Assembly: GCA_963630555.1 (NCBI GenBank)
Contig: CAVGND010000001.1
Coordinates: forward strand, 70,296-134,295
Direction of reading: 5' to 3'
DNA length: 64,000 nucleotides
Origin: CAVALG01 sp963630555
GTDB taxonomy: Bacteria; Bacillota; Clostridia; Oscillospirales; Acutalibacteraceae
Shown: positions 40,108 to 48,126 of the stretch, piece by piece
Layout of the letters: the number at the start of each line of letters is the position of its first letter
Numbering within the stretch: position 1 is the first letter of the stretch
Notes under the pieces: generated by a model
Database searches by the model: none
Told to the model about the DNA's origin: nothing
Seen by the model: the letters and a program-made list of their open reading frames with translations, nothing else
Made by a program: the position numbers and the translations under genes

Positions 40108-41151
40108 TTGGCAGTTGAAAATGAAAGTTCCTACCGAAAAGAAGTTTCAATCAAATGTGCGGACGTTTTAAAATCCAACCTATATGAAATGCCCGATTTT
40201 GTTACAAAGTATTTTAATTATTTAAATGCTTTTACAACTCCGCGTACCAGAGTTTCTTATTCATATGATATACGCACATTTTTAGATTGGGTTTATGAAT
40301 TCTACCTGGATAAATCCGTACCATCGGTTAAAGATATTAAACTTGAAACGATATATAGTTTTACATCATCTGAAATTGCGGATTATTACGGGTATATAAG
40401 CGGTTTCGGCACTACTGCGGGCGTATCGCGAAAGTTGTGTGCCATCAGTTCAATGTACGAATGGTTTTGCGTAAAAAATTATATAATTGCCAACCCTTGC
40501 CTTTTGGTAAAGAAACCCAAAGCCGAACGCAGTTCAAGGGTTATCCGAATGCATGACCGTGAAGTTGCCGATTTTTTAAATGCAATTAAGAACGGTGATG
40601 AGCGGATACCGAAAGCCAGCCGCAAATATTTAGAAAAGACCCGAACGCGCGATTATGCGATAGCAATGCTGCTGTTGGGCACCGGAATCCGCGTATCCGA
40701 ATGCGTCGGAATAGATTTTAATCACTATCATCAAAAGGACGGTGAGCATTCCTTTTTGGACGTTTTCCGCAAAGGCAAGGTTTCTGCACAATTGGGTTTA
40801 AGCAGCGAAGTTAAAGAGGCGTTTGAAACATATCTGGAACAGCGAAGACATATTAAGCCAAGTAATGAGGCGGATAAAGACGCTGTTTTTCTATCACTTA
40901 AAGGCAACCGAATGAGCATACACGCAGTCGAAGCTATGATAACCAAATATGCAAAAATTGTCGGTTGTGAATATCATATAACGCCGCATAAACTTCGAAA
41001 AACATACGGCACAAAACTATATGAATTAACAGGTAATATTAACATTGTAGCAGACAAATTAGGTCATCGAGATGTTAATACAACCCGTAACCATTATATA
41101 GCGGACGATACTAAGGGCATTGACGATGATATTTTAACCTGGACAAAATAG
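40108..41151 (+). CDS. Stand-alone tyrosine recombinase (XerC/XerD-like)
   Basis: 347 residues from a TTG at 40108, eight bases after AACGGAG. SAM-like core-binding domain (about 30-125, TPRTRVSYSYDIRTFLDWVY) and catalytic domain with Arg in GTGIRVSECVG (near 195), HKLRKTYG (near 294), LGHRD and the Tyr of TRNHYI (near 329). This pattern fits XerC/D resolvases or phase-variation recombinases. No phage or transposon genes lie around it and it is not at a tRNA. Its upstream palindrome and repeats are described separately. Confidence 0.88.
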   Translation: MAVENESSYRKEVSIKCADVLKSNLYEMPDFVTKYFNYLNAFTTPRTRVSYSYDIRTFLDWVYEFYLDKSVPSVKDIKLETIYSFTSSEIADYYGYISGFGTTAGVSRKLCAISSMYEWFCVKNYIIANPCLLVKKPKAERSSRVIRMHDREVADFLNAIKNGDERIPKASRKYLEKTRTRDYAIAMLLLGTGIRVSECVGIDFNHYHQKDGEHSFLDVFRKGKVSAQLGLSSEVKEAFETYLEQRRHIKPSNEADKDAVFLSLKGNRMSIHAVEAMITKYAKIVGCEYHITPHKLRKTYGTKLYELTGNINIVADKLGHRDVNTTRNHYIADDTKGIDDDILTWTK

Positions 41152-41193
41152 TCCCTCTCCCCTGCTTGAAATTAATCTTTTAAGGAAGTTAAT

Positions 41194-41733
41194 ATGTTGC
41201 ACGCAATTAAGCATTTCAAAACAATAACAGCCCATAGGCATATGGTTATAAAGCACTGTATTAAAGCTGGAATATACCGAAGAGGACTGTTACATGATCT
41301 TTCTAAATACACTCCCTCGGAATTTATTCCGGGCGCAAAAAATTATCAGGGAAATCGAAGTCCTAATGAATGCGAGCGTGAAAAATTCGGATATTCAAAA
41401 GCTTGGCTGCACCACAAAGGCAGAAACAGGCATCATTTTGAATATTGGACGGATTATTCACCCGTAACAAAAAGGATAATTCCAATAAAAATGCCTCTTG
41501 TATATGTTGCGGAAATGTTTTGTGACAGAGTAGCAGCAAGCAAAATTTATATGAAAGAAAAGTATAATGACGGTGCAGCACTTGAATACTTTTTGCGTTC
41601 AAAGTCCACAAGATTCATCCACCCCGAAACTTCTGATTTTTTAGAAAAATTACTTCTTATGCTAAAAGATAAGGGTGAAAACGACACTTTTGCATATTTA
41701 AAAAATTATCTTAAAACTCATACAGACTACTGA
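41194..41733 (+). CDS. DUF5662 family protein
   Basis: 179 residues. N-terminal helices hold HRHMVIKHCIKAG and GLLHDLSKYTPSEF, then WLHHKGRNRHHFEYW, a histidine/aspartate arrangement like an HD-type metal site; the rest is helical. DUF5662 proteins are common in Clostridia and have no assigned function. 42 bases after the recombinase and ended by a strong terminator, so possibly co-transcribed with it. Confidence 0.8.
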   Translation: MLHAIKHFKTITAHRHMVIKHCIKAGIYRRGLLHDLSKYTPSEFIPGAKNYQGNRSPNECEREKFGYSKAWLHHKGRNRHHFEYWTDYSPVTKRIIPIKMPLVYVAEMFCDRVAASKIYMKEKYNDGAALEYFLRSKSTRFIHPETSDFLEKLLLMLKDKGENDTFAYLKNYLKTHTDY

Positions 41734-41751
41734 CAGACTACTGAGATCAAA

Positions 41752-41783
41752 GCAGCCGCGGACACTACCGCGGCTGCTGAGTT
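41752..41783. terminator. Bidirectional terminator between the DUF5662 gene and degV
   Basis: GCAGCCGCGG (41752-41761) with CCGCGGCTGC (41768-41777), then TGAGTTTTT. Confidence 0.85.
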
Positions 41784-41820
41784 TTTCATATATTTAAAAA
41801 TAAACTTCCAAATCATATCA

Positions 41821-42705
41821 TCATATCAGATCGCGGTTTTCACCGAAAAAAAACAGGGCGACTGTGCCGGGACCTACATGGCTCCCTGTAACCGGTTCAT
41901 ACAAGACGGTCATCAATTCACCGATAAATCCCTTTTCTTTTAACTTTACAGCAAGATATTTGGCAGCATCCGGATTATCTGCGTGTGCTATGCCGACCAT
42001 TTCATTTTTGTCTGTAACAAGCCTATTATAATCTTCTGCCAGCATATCAAGGGCGCGTTTCATTCCCCTCGCCTTGCCACGCGAAATTATTTTCCCTTCC
42101 CTGTCCCCTTTAAGCAGCGGCTTAATACCCAGCACGCCGCCTATAAACGCGGCGGTGCCGGAAATGCGCCCTCCGCGCCGTAGATACTCTATACTGTCAA
42201 CAGTAAAGCATTGACACATTTTATCCCTCAAATTTAAAACCTCAAGCGCTGCCGTATCGAGGTCGGCACCGCTCTTTATCAATTGCGCTGCTTTTAAAAC
42301 TATTAGCCCCTCGCCGAGCGAAGCGGAAAGAGAGTCGATAACCGTTATTTTTCTTTGGGGGTATTCTTCCTTCAACTCTCGTGCAGCAACAACAGCCGTA
42401 CTTGCGGTACCGCTGATTCCGCCTGACATTCCGATATATAAAATATCATCACCGGCTGCAAGCACCGGTTCAAAATGTTCAATAAAACTTCCGAGATTGA
42501 TAGAGGAAGTTTTTACATTCGCACCATCGCGCAATAGGTTATAAAAAGAGCTGCCGTGCAGCATGGTATTCGTCGGATCGCTCTCTACACCGTTAACCAT
42601 TAATGTAAACGGCAGAACATTGATGCTATATTGACTTATAACGCCATCCGATAAATTTGAGGATGTATCTGTAAAAATTTTAATCAATTTGATCGCTTCT
42701 TTCAT
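41821..42705 (-). CDS. DegV family fatty-acid-binding protein
   Basis: Two-domain DegV/FakB-type protein that binds a fatty acid for the kinase FakA. 294 residues with the N-terminal IFTDTSSNLSDGVI, the DILYIGMSGGISGT motif and the C-terminal TGSHVGPGTVALFF. A TTG six codons inside (42687) would also give the usual N-terminus MIKIFTDTSSN. Single gene; which fatty acid it prefers cannot be read from sequence. Confidence 0.9.
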   Translation of the reverse strand: MKEAIKLIKIFTDTSSNLSDGVISQYSINVLPFTLMVNGVESDPTNTMLHGSSFYNLLRDGANVKTSSINLGSFIEHFEPVLAAGDDILYIGMSGGISGTASTAVVAARELKEEYPQRKITVIDSLSASLGEGLIVLKAAQLIKSGADLDTAALEVLNLRDKMCQCFTVDSIEYLRRGGRISGTAAFIGGVLGIKPLLKGDREGKIISRGKARGMKRALDMLAEDYNRLVTDKNEMVGIAHADNPDAAKYLAVKLKEKGFIGELMTVLYEPVTGSHVGPGTVALFFFGENRDLI

Positions 42706-42867
42706 TTGATAATCTGATAATCACATTAAAATGTTAGCACAAAGTGTCTTTTTTAACAACCTACAAAACACTTCCACGGATAAACGGGAAATAACTACCA
42801 AGTAGAGTGAATCTGATAATATCTACCGGTGGTAGAATACGCAACCAAAGCCTGATTTCTGCAATAT

Positions 42868-42921
42868 AAAACAAACTTTCCGTTTTATGCGGTTATGGCA
42901 TAACAGCGGAAAGTTTGTTTT
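42868..42921 (-). terminator. Terminator of clpB
   Basis: AAAACAAACTTTCCG (42868-42882) pairs with its complement at 42907-42921, with a smaller inner stem TTATGC/GCATAA. It ends the minus-strand clpB transcript. Confidence 0.8.
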
Positions 42922-42939
42922 TTGTGTCAGTTCAATAGA

Positions 42940-45522
42940 TTATTTTACATCAAGATTATCACCATTCACAACTATGTTCACAGTGCTGTCGGGCAGAATA
43001 TTACCCTCGAGAATTCTGCGTGCTACCAGGGTTTCAACGCTTGACTGCAAATATCTCTTCAGCGGTCTTGCACCGAACTGCGGATCATAGGCTGCATTTA
43101 TAACAAAATCTTTTGCCTCCTCACTCATTTCAACGACTATACGCTTATCGGAAAGCCGTTCATTCATTTCCGAAATAAGCAGCATAATTATCGATTTAAT
43201 GTTTTCTTTTGTAAGCGGTTTATAGAAAACTATATCGTCAATTCTGTTTAAAAATTCGGGTCTGAATGTGCGTTTAAGCAATGTGTCGACATTTTCACGG
43301 GCGGTTTCGGAAATATTACCGTCATCTCCGATGCCGTCAATTATATAATCGGCACCTATGTTGGATGTCATTATAATTATTGAGTTTTTAAAGTTGACTG
43401 TTCTGCCCTGTGAATCGGTAATTCTGCCGTCATCAAGAACCTGCAAAAGCAGATTGAATACATCAGGGTGTGCTTTTTCGATTTCGTCAAAAAGTATAAC
43501 CGAATAAGGTTTGCGGCGTACCGCTTCGGTCAACTGGCCGCCTTGGTCATAGCCCACATATCCGGGAGGTGCACCTATCAGTCTTGATACACTGAATTTT
43601 TCCATATATTCGCTCATATCTATACGAACAATATTTTTTTCATCGTCAAACAATGCCTCTGCCAATGTTTTTGCAAGTTCGGTCTTGCCGACGCCGGTAG
43701 GGCCTAAGAACAGAAATGAACCAATGGGTCTGTTTGGATCTTTAATACCGGCACGTGACCTTAAAATAGAGTCACATACCTTTTGCACAGCCTCATCCTG
43801 ACCAACCACTCTTTTATGCAATGTTTGACTTAAATTAAGAATTTTATCCCTTTCGCCGGCGGCAAGTTTAGATACGGGTATACCCGTCCAGCGCGACACG
43901 ATTTTTCTTATTTCTTCGTCGTCAACCCAATCGCGCAACAGTGTTTTATCACCGGTTTCGTTGACTTTTTCAGCCTCGGTAAGTGATTTTTGTAAATTAG
44001 GCAAAACACCGAATTTCAGTTCGGCAGCTTTAGTTAAATCGTATTCATTTTGCGCTTTTTCTATTTCGGCATTTGTCTTTTCGATATTTGCACGCAGTTC
44101 CTTTACCTTGTCAATGTTCTTCTTTTCGGTTTCCCATGCGGATTTCATAGTATCAAATTTTTCGTGCAAATCTGCCAGTTCCGCCTTAATTTCATCAAGG
44201 TGGTGCAAAGATAATTGATCTTTTTCTTTTTTCAGTGCTTCTTCTTCAATTTCAAGTTGTATAATTTTTCTTGAAATTTCATCAAGTTCCGTCGGCATTG
44301 AATTCATTTCGGTTTTTATAAGTGCGCACGCTTCGTCAACAAGATCTATTGCCTTATCGGGCAAAAATCTGTCTGTAATATATCTGTCAGACAGTGTGGC
44401 GGCGGCTATGAGCGCACTGTCGTGTATTTTTACACCGTGATAGACTTCATACCTTTGTTTAAGTCCTCTTAAAATTGAAATGGTATCTTCAACCGTCGGT
44501 TCGTCAACCAAAACCGGCTGGAACCTCCGTTCAAGTGCTGCGTCCTTTTCGATATATTTACGGTACTCATCAAGTGTGGTAGCACCGATACAGTGCAGCG
44601 CACCGCGTGCAAGTAATGGCTTTAAAAGATTGCCGGCATCCATGGCACCGTCGGTCTTACCTGCACCGACTATAGTATGCAATTCGTCAATGAACAGTAT
44701 GATTTTGCCGTCGGATTTCTGAACCTCGTCAAGTACCGCTTTAAGGCGTTCTTCAAATTCGCCCCTGAATTTTGCGCCTGCAACAAGCAGTCCCATATCA
44801 AGAGAAAAAATTGAACGGTCGCGAAGATTTTGCGGCACATCTCCGCGTACAATACGCAGTGCAAGCCCTTCGGCAATTGCGGTTTTACCGACACCGGGTT
44901 CACCTATCAGACAGGGATTGTTCTTTGTTTTTCTTGACAAAATACGGATAACATTTCTTATTTCATCGTCACGACCGATAACCGGATCAAGTTTCTGATT
45001 TCTTGCAAGTTCCACAAGATCTTGCCCGTATTTTTTAAGCACATCATACGTGGTTTCAGGGTTATCGGTAGTTACTCTGCGATTTCCGCGTATCTCTTTT
45101 AAGACGTTTAATATTGATTTACTGTTAATCGAATATTTATTTAACAGCGGCTTGATGTCAGTTGCGGGATTTTCAACAATACCTAAAAGAATATGTTCAA
45201 GCGAAACATACTCATCCCCCATCTTCTCCGCCTGATTTTCGGCGTAATTTAACGCCGCGTCAAGTTCGGCAGACATATACAGTTCGCCGTTGCCGCCGGA
45301 AACCTTCGGTAATTTGGATATCAGATTTTCGACATCGGTTTTAAATGCATTAACATCAACGCCGATTTTTGAAAGTATTTGCGGAATCAAACCTTCATCA
45401 ATCTCAAGTTGTGCTTTAAGTAAATGGGATTGTTCGAGTTTCTGATTGCCGTATTCCTTAGCCGACGTTTGTGCGCTTTCCAAGGCTTTTAAACTGTTTT
45501 GTGTTAATTTTTGAATGTTCAT
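42940..45522 (-). CDS. clpB: Chaperone ClpB (disaggregase)
   Basis: Hexameric AAA+ protein that rescues aggregated proteins with DnaK. 860 residues: Clp N domain (two repeats, 1-145), first AAA with GEPGVGKTA (near 205), the long coiled-coil M domain (about 400-530) that separates ClpB from ClpA/C, second AAA with GPTGVGKTELA (near 607), and the C-terminal D2 small domain. Good GAGGAGG site. It is the second gene after an RHH regulator; no CIRCE or CtsR box was seen upstream. Confidence 0.96.
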   Translation of the reverse strand: MNIQKLTQNSLKALESAQTSAKEYGNQKLEQSHLLKAQLEIDEGLIPQILSKIGVDVNAFKTDVENLISKLPKVSGGNGELYMSAELDAALNYAENQAEKMGDEYVSLEHILLGIVENPATDIKPLLNKYSINSKSILNVLKEIRGNRRVTTDNPETTYDVLKKYGQDLVELARNQKLDPVIGRDDEIRNVIRILSRKTKNNPCLIGEPGVGKTAIAEGLALRIVRGDVPQNLRDRSIFSLDMGLLVAGAKFRGEFEERLKAVLDEVQKSDGKIILFIDELHTIVGAGKTDGAMDAGNLLKPLLARGALHCIGATTLDEYRKYIEKDAALERRFQPVLVDEPTVEDTISILRGLKQRYEVYHGVKIHDSALIAAATLSDRYITDRFLPDKAIDLVDEACALIKTEMNSMPTELDEISRKIIQLEIEEEALKKEKDQLSLHHLDEIKAELADLHEKFDTMKSAWETEKKNIDKVKELRANIEKTNAEIEKAQNEYDLTKAAELKFGVLPNLQKSLTEAEKVNETGDKTLLRDWVDDEEIRKIVSRWTGIPVSKLAAGERDKILNLSQTLHKRVVGQDEAVQKVCDSILRSRAGIKDPNRPIGSFLFLGPTGVGKTELAKTLAEALFDDEKNIVRIDMSEYMEKFSVSRLIGAPPGYVGYDQGGQLTEAVRRKPYSVILFDEIEKAHPDVFNLLLQVLDDGRITDSQGRTVNFKNSIIIMTSNIGADYIIDGIGDDGNISETARENVDTLLKRTFRPEFLNRIDDIVFYKPLTKENIKSIIMLLISEMNERLSDKRIVVEMSEEAKDFVINAAYDPQFGARPLKRYLQSSVETLVARRILEGNILPDSTVNIVVNGDNLDVK

Positions 45523-45551
45523 ATATAGTCCTCCTCACTTCAGAAATTTTA

Positions 45552-46193
45552 CTAAATTGTTATGCTGCCTTTCACTATGCAATTATTATAGATAAGTGCA
45601 ACACTGTTAGATGCAAAAGAATTATCGCTGCAATTCAAATATGCTTTTATTGCCGTATCAAATGCATTAATATATTTACTTATCATCTTACTGTAGTGTT
45701 CACCCGAAAATCCCTTCCCGAGCATTAGTTTTCTATAGTATTTTCCCTCTTCGATTTTGCTGTCTACATCCCCTAAATGCTTGTTTTCAAGTAATGTCCA
45801 GACCTGCAAAAAATCATATATTCTTGAAAGAAGCGTGATATTTTGCGTACGGATAACAACCTTTAATTCTCCGAAATTACCGTTTTCGGGCATTCTGTAA
45901 AGACCGACGCTGTATTTAAGTGTAGGATTGTACTTAAAGGTTAACGCCGTCTGCATTGAAATTGTTTTTGATGATTGCGGCGCCTGAATTTTAAAGCCAT
46001 CAAAGCCCAATACTGTCTTATATATATCGTCAATCATATCACAGATTACTTTTTCAGGCGTTGTTATTGAAACATATTCAGCCAATATCCTGTCAATTGT
46101 ATTTGAACGATTGGAACCGTTTAAATATGCGATTTTATCAATTTCGCGCACTACATCTTCGGACAACACTACCGAATATACGCATCTGCCCAT
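45552..46193 (-). CDS. Ribbon-helix-helix protein encoded upstream of clpB
   Basis: 213 residues from ATG 46193, eight bases after AGGAGGT. The first ~50 residues (GRCVYSVVLSEDVVREIDKI then LNGSNRSNTIDRILAEYVSI) form a MetJ/Arc-type ribbon-helix-helix, so it probably binds DNA. The remaining ~160 residues are a mixed alpha/beta domain that I do not recognise. It is 29 bases from clpB and shares its promoter. An inverted repeat overlapping that promoter suggests it represses its own operon. Confidence 0.75.
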   Translation of the reverse strand: MGRCVYSVVLSEDVVREIDKIAYLNGSNRSNTIDRILAEYVSITTPEKVICDMIDDIYKTVLGFDGFKIQAPQSSKTISMQTALTFKYNPTLKYSVGLYRMPENGNFGELKVVIRTQNITLLSRIYDFLQVWTLLENKHLGDVDSKIEEGKYYRKLMLGKGFSGEHYSKMISKYINAFDTAIKAYLNCSDNSFASNSVALIYNNCIVKGSITI

Positions 46194-46217
46194 CAGTATG
46201 CACCTCCTATATTTAAT

Positions 46218-46260
46218 ATTATACCACATTTATATATTTTGTCAATAGATTTATATAAAT
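46218..46260 (-). promoter_or_regulatory. Promoter and possible operator of the RHH-clpB operon
   Basis: Minus-strand TTGACA (46240-46245), 16 bp, TATAAT (46218-46223). ATTTATATA (46228-46236) and TATATAAAT (46252-46260) form an inverted repeat around the -35 box. Confidence 0.65.
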
Positions 46261-46380
46261 TGTTTAACAAATTCCTGTTAAATTTAAAAACATAGTTGAA
46301 CCCGGATAAGGACAAAACTTTGAAATTCAATTTTTGCGGGCGAGAGAATTTTGAAGTGAAAATCTTTATTTGGAGGAACG

Positions 46381-46482
46381 AATATAACGGAGATCGCTGC
46401 GACCGTTGGATTTAACGGAAGCAGTTATTACGCGGAAGTTTTTCGCAAATGGTGCGTAAAAAGCCCTACCGAATACCGGTAA
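46381..46482 (+). pseudogene. AraC-family regulator, C-terminal remnant
   Basis: In-frame translation reads NITEIAATVGFNGSSYYAEV followed by a segment ending SPTEYR and a stop, the second helix-turn-helix of AraC/XylS proteins. Only 33 codons remain; nothing upstream in 46261-46380 restores the gene. Confidence 0.65.
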
Positions 46483-46483
46483 T

Positions 46484-46674
46484 GTTGCCGGCTTTTCCGA
46501 CAGGCTAAAGATCGTAATCTGTCAGGTACTGGGAATTAAAAACAAACTGCTCGGAGGAGAAGGTTTGTTTAACACCGTACGACCGGTTCGGGTAAGGTTT
46601 GGCTTCAGACCACCATGCCTATCAGCGGCGTCGCCTCGGCGATTTTGCCCTACATTCCCACCGGCAACAACTGA
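46484..46674 (+). pseudogene. AIM24/TIGR00266-like protein, C-terminal remnant with frameshift
   Basis: The first frame gives KNKLLGGEGLFNTV; after a one-base slip the next frame gives TTGSGKVWLQTTMPISGVAS and then ends at ILPYIPTGNN and a stop. This is the conserved end of the AIM24 (TIGR00266) beta-barrel family. The rest of the gene is missing. Confidence 0.6.
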
Positions 46675-46723
46675 CATTCTCTTAAGTAAAAACGGTACTT
46701 AATATAAAGCAAAGCAATATACA

Positions 46724-46762
46724 AACAGAGCAGGAAAGCGAAATTTGCTTTCCTGCTCTGTT
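46724..46762 (-). terminator. Terminator of the 17-kb surface-protein operon
   Basis: A perfect 16-bp stem (46724-46739 with 46747-46762, 7-base loop). On the minus strand it is followed by TTTGTATATT. It lies 38 bases after the last gene of the operon. Confidence 0.85.
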
Positions 46763-46800
46763 ATTTAAACTTAAATTGATGATGCCAGAAGAACACCGTT

Positions 46801-48123
46801 TTACTGATGATACAAATATTTTTGCGGTTTTTCTTTTGCTTTTTCAAACAAAAACTCTGACACGGCAAATCCGTATTGATCGGTCAAGTTTTCACTGTAA
46901 TTCTCGGGCAAATCCTTTTCGTTCATCGCAATTTTTGAATTGGGAACGGCACATTTTATTTTCAAGTCCGAATCAAAATATACCGAGGAAACATAATCCC
47001 TGCCTGTATTGACTTGTAATGATCCAAGCAGAATCTTTTCGACATAAAAGCAAAGTTTTTCTCCGCTCATATTTAGATTACACCTGACCTCGGTTATTAT
47101 TCCGGGCACCCAAAGAGAAAATTGGGTTTGATATTCGTTGTCATCATACCTTTCAAAGCAACTTAGATATTTCTGATTCAAGTTTCGCTTGAGGCTGTCG
47201 CTGTATGACATATCAAGTTTGTAAGTCTTTTTTTCACCGTAGCCGTTTTTGTCCTTATAATCGATTTCAAAGTAAAACTTCTCGACCTCATTATAATCAG
47301 CGCTGTCAAGATCAATGGGATTATCCACATTAAGGCAGAAGGTGTAATTATACATACTTTCCTCTCCTTGATGCGAAAAATACTGATTGATATCCCCGTC
47401 GGATGTAGCAATGCATTTTTTTAGAACGGCAGTGTCTATGACCGAATTATATTGATCCTTGAATTGCCCTTTATAACTTTCGCCGTCATCGACGCCGTTG
47501 GCAATATCGTTTATCTGTCTTTCGGTGATGTCAAAGGTCGTATGATTGCTGAAATACGGAGAGTTTTTTTCATCGACAATCGATTCCTCCATTGAGCAAT
47601 AAACAGTGGCGGTTGAATCGAAGTATGCAGAAGAAACATAATCGGAATTACTGTTGATCATTTTACCGTTACAATAGATGCTTTTAACGGTAAAAGAAAG
47701 CCTCTCGCCGCCATCCATATTCAGCTTAATGAACACTTTTGTGAGTTTTCCCGGCAGAGTTACATCAAAACTTGTGCTGCAAGCAGAATTGTTCTGTCTG
47801 ATAAAATGTTCAATCCAAAAATCGGAATTCTGAATTACAGAGTTTTTTTTGGACAGGTCAAAGGTCTGTTTCTTCTCGTCTTGGTAGCCGTTCTGACCCT
47901 TATAATAGTAATCAAAGTACAAAACGTTGATATTATCCTCATCCGCACTTGTTGCGTCGCAGGGGTTATCAATCTGTAAATTAAAGGTATAAACATATTC
48001 ACAGGTGTTTTCGCCGCCTTCGGAGGTATCAGCGCTTGCCGAAAAGAAGGGGGCATGCGCCGTGACAATTGCAGCGGCGCAAATTATACAAAGAAAAAAA
48101 TGAAACGGTTTTATTCTTTTCAT
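46801..48123 (-). CDS. Secreted protein with a two-fold internal duplication, unknown function
   Basis: 440 residues. The N-terminal signal peptide ends near SASA (residue ~31). The mature part consists of two related halves. Residues ~41-185 begin YVYTFNLQIDNPCDATSADE and contain YYYKGQNGY and SDYVSSAYFDS. Residues ~258-395 begin YNYTFCLNVDNPIDLDSADY and contain DYKDKNGY and RDYVSSVYFDSD. Both halves are beta-rich. No transmembrane anchor, sorting motif or enzyme signature is seen, so it is probably released or held by partners. Last gene of the operon, starting three bases after the preceding stop. I do not recognise the family. Confidence 0.8.
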   Translation of the reverse strand: MKRIKPFHFFLCIICAAAIVTAHAPFFSASADTSEGGENTCEYVYTFNLQIDNPCDATSADEDNINVLYFDYYYKGQNGYQDEKKQTFDLSKKNSVIQNSDFWIEHFIRQNNSACSTSFDVTLPGKLTKVFIKLNMDGGERLSFTVKSIYCNGKMINSNSDYVSSAYFDSTATVYCSMEESIVDEKNSPYFSNHTTFDITERQINDIANGVDDGESYKGQFKDQYNSVIDTAVLKKCIATSDGDINQYFSHQGEESMYNYTFCLNVDNPIDLDSADYNEVEKFYFEIDYKDKNGYGEKKTYKLDMSYSDSLKRNLNQKYLSCFERYDDNEYQTQFSLWVPGIITEVRCNLNMSGEKLCFYVEKILLGSLQVNTGRDYVSSVYFDSDLKIKCAVPNSKIAMNEKDLPENYSENLTDQYGFAVSEFLFEKAKEKPQKYLYHQ

Positions 48124-48126
48124 ATT

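Noticed and set aside
46776..47012. Plus-strand 78-codon frame opposite the end of the secreted duplicated protein
   Set aside because: It is the antisense of a well-supported gene, with no ribosome site and no recognisable motif.
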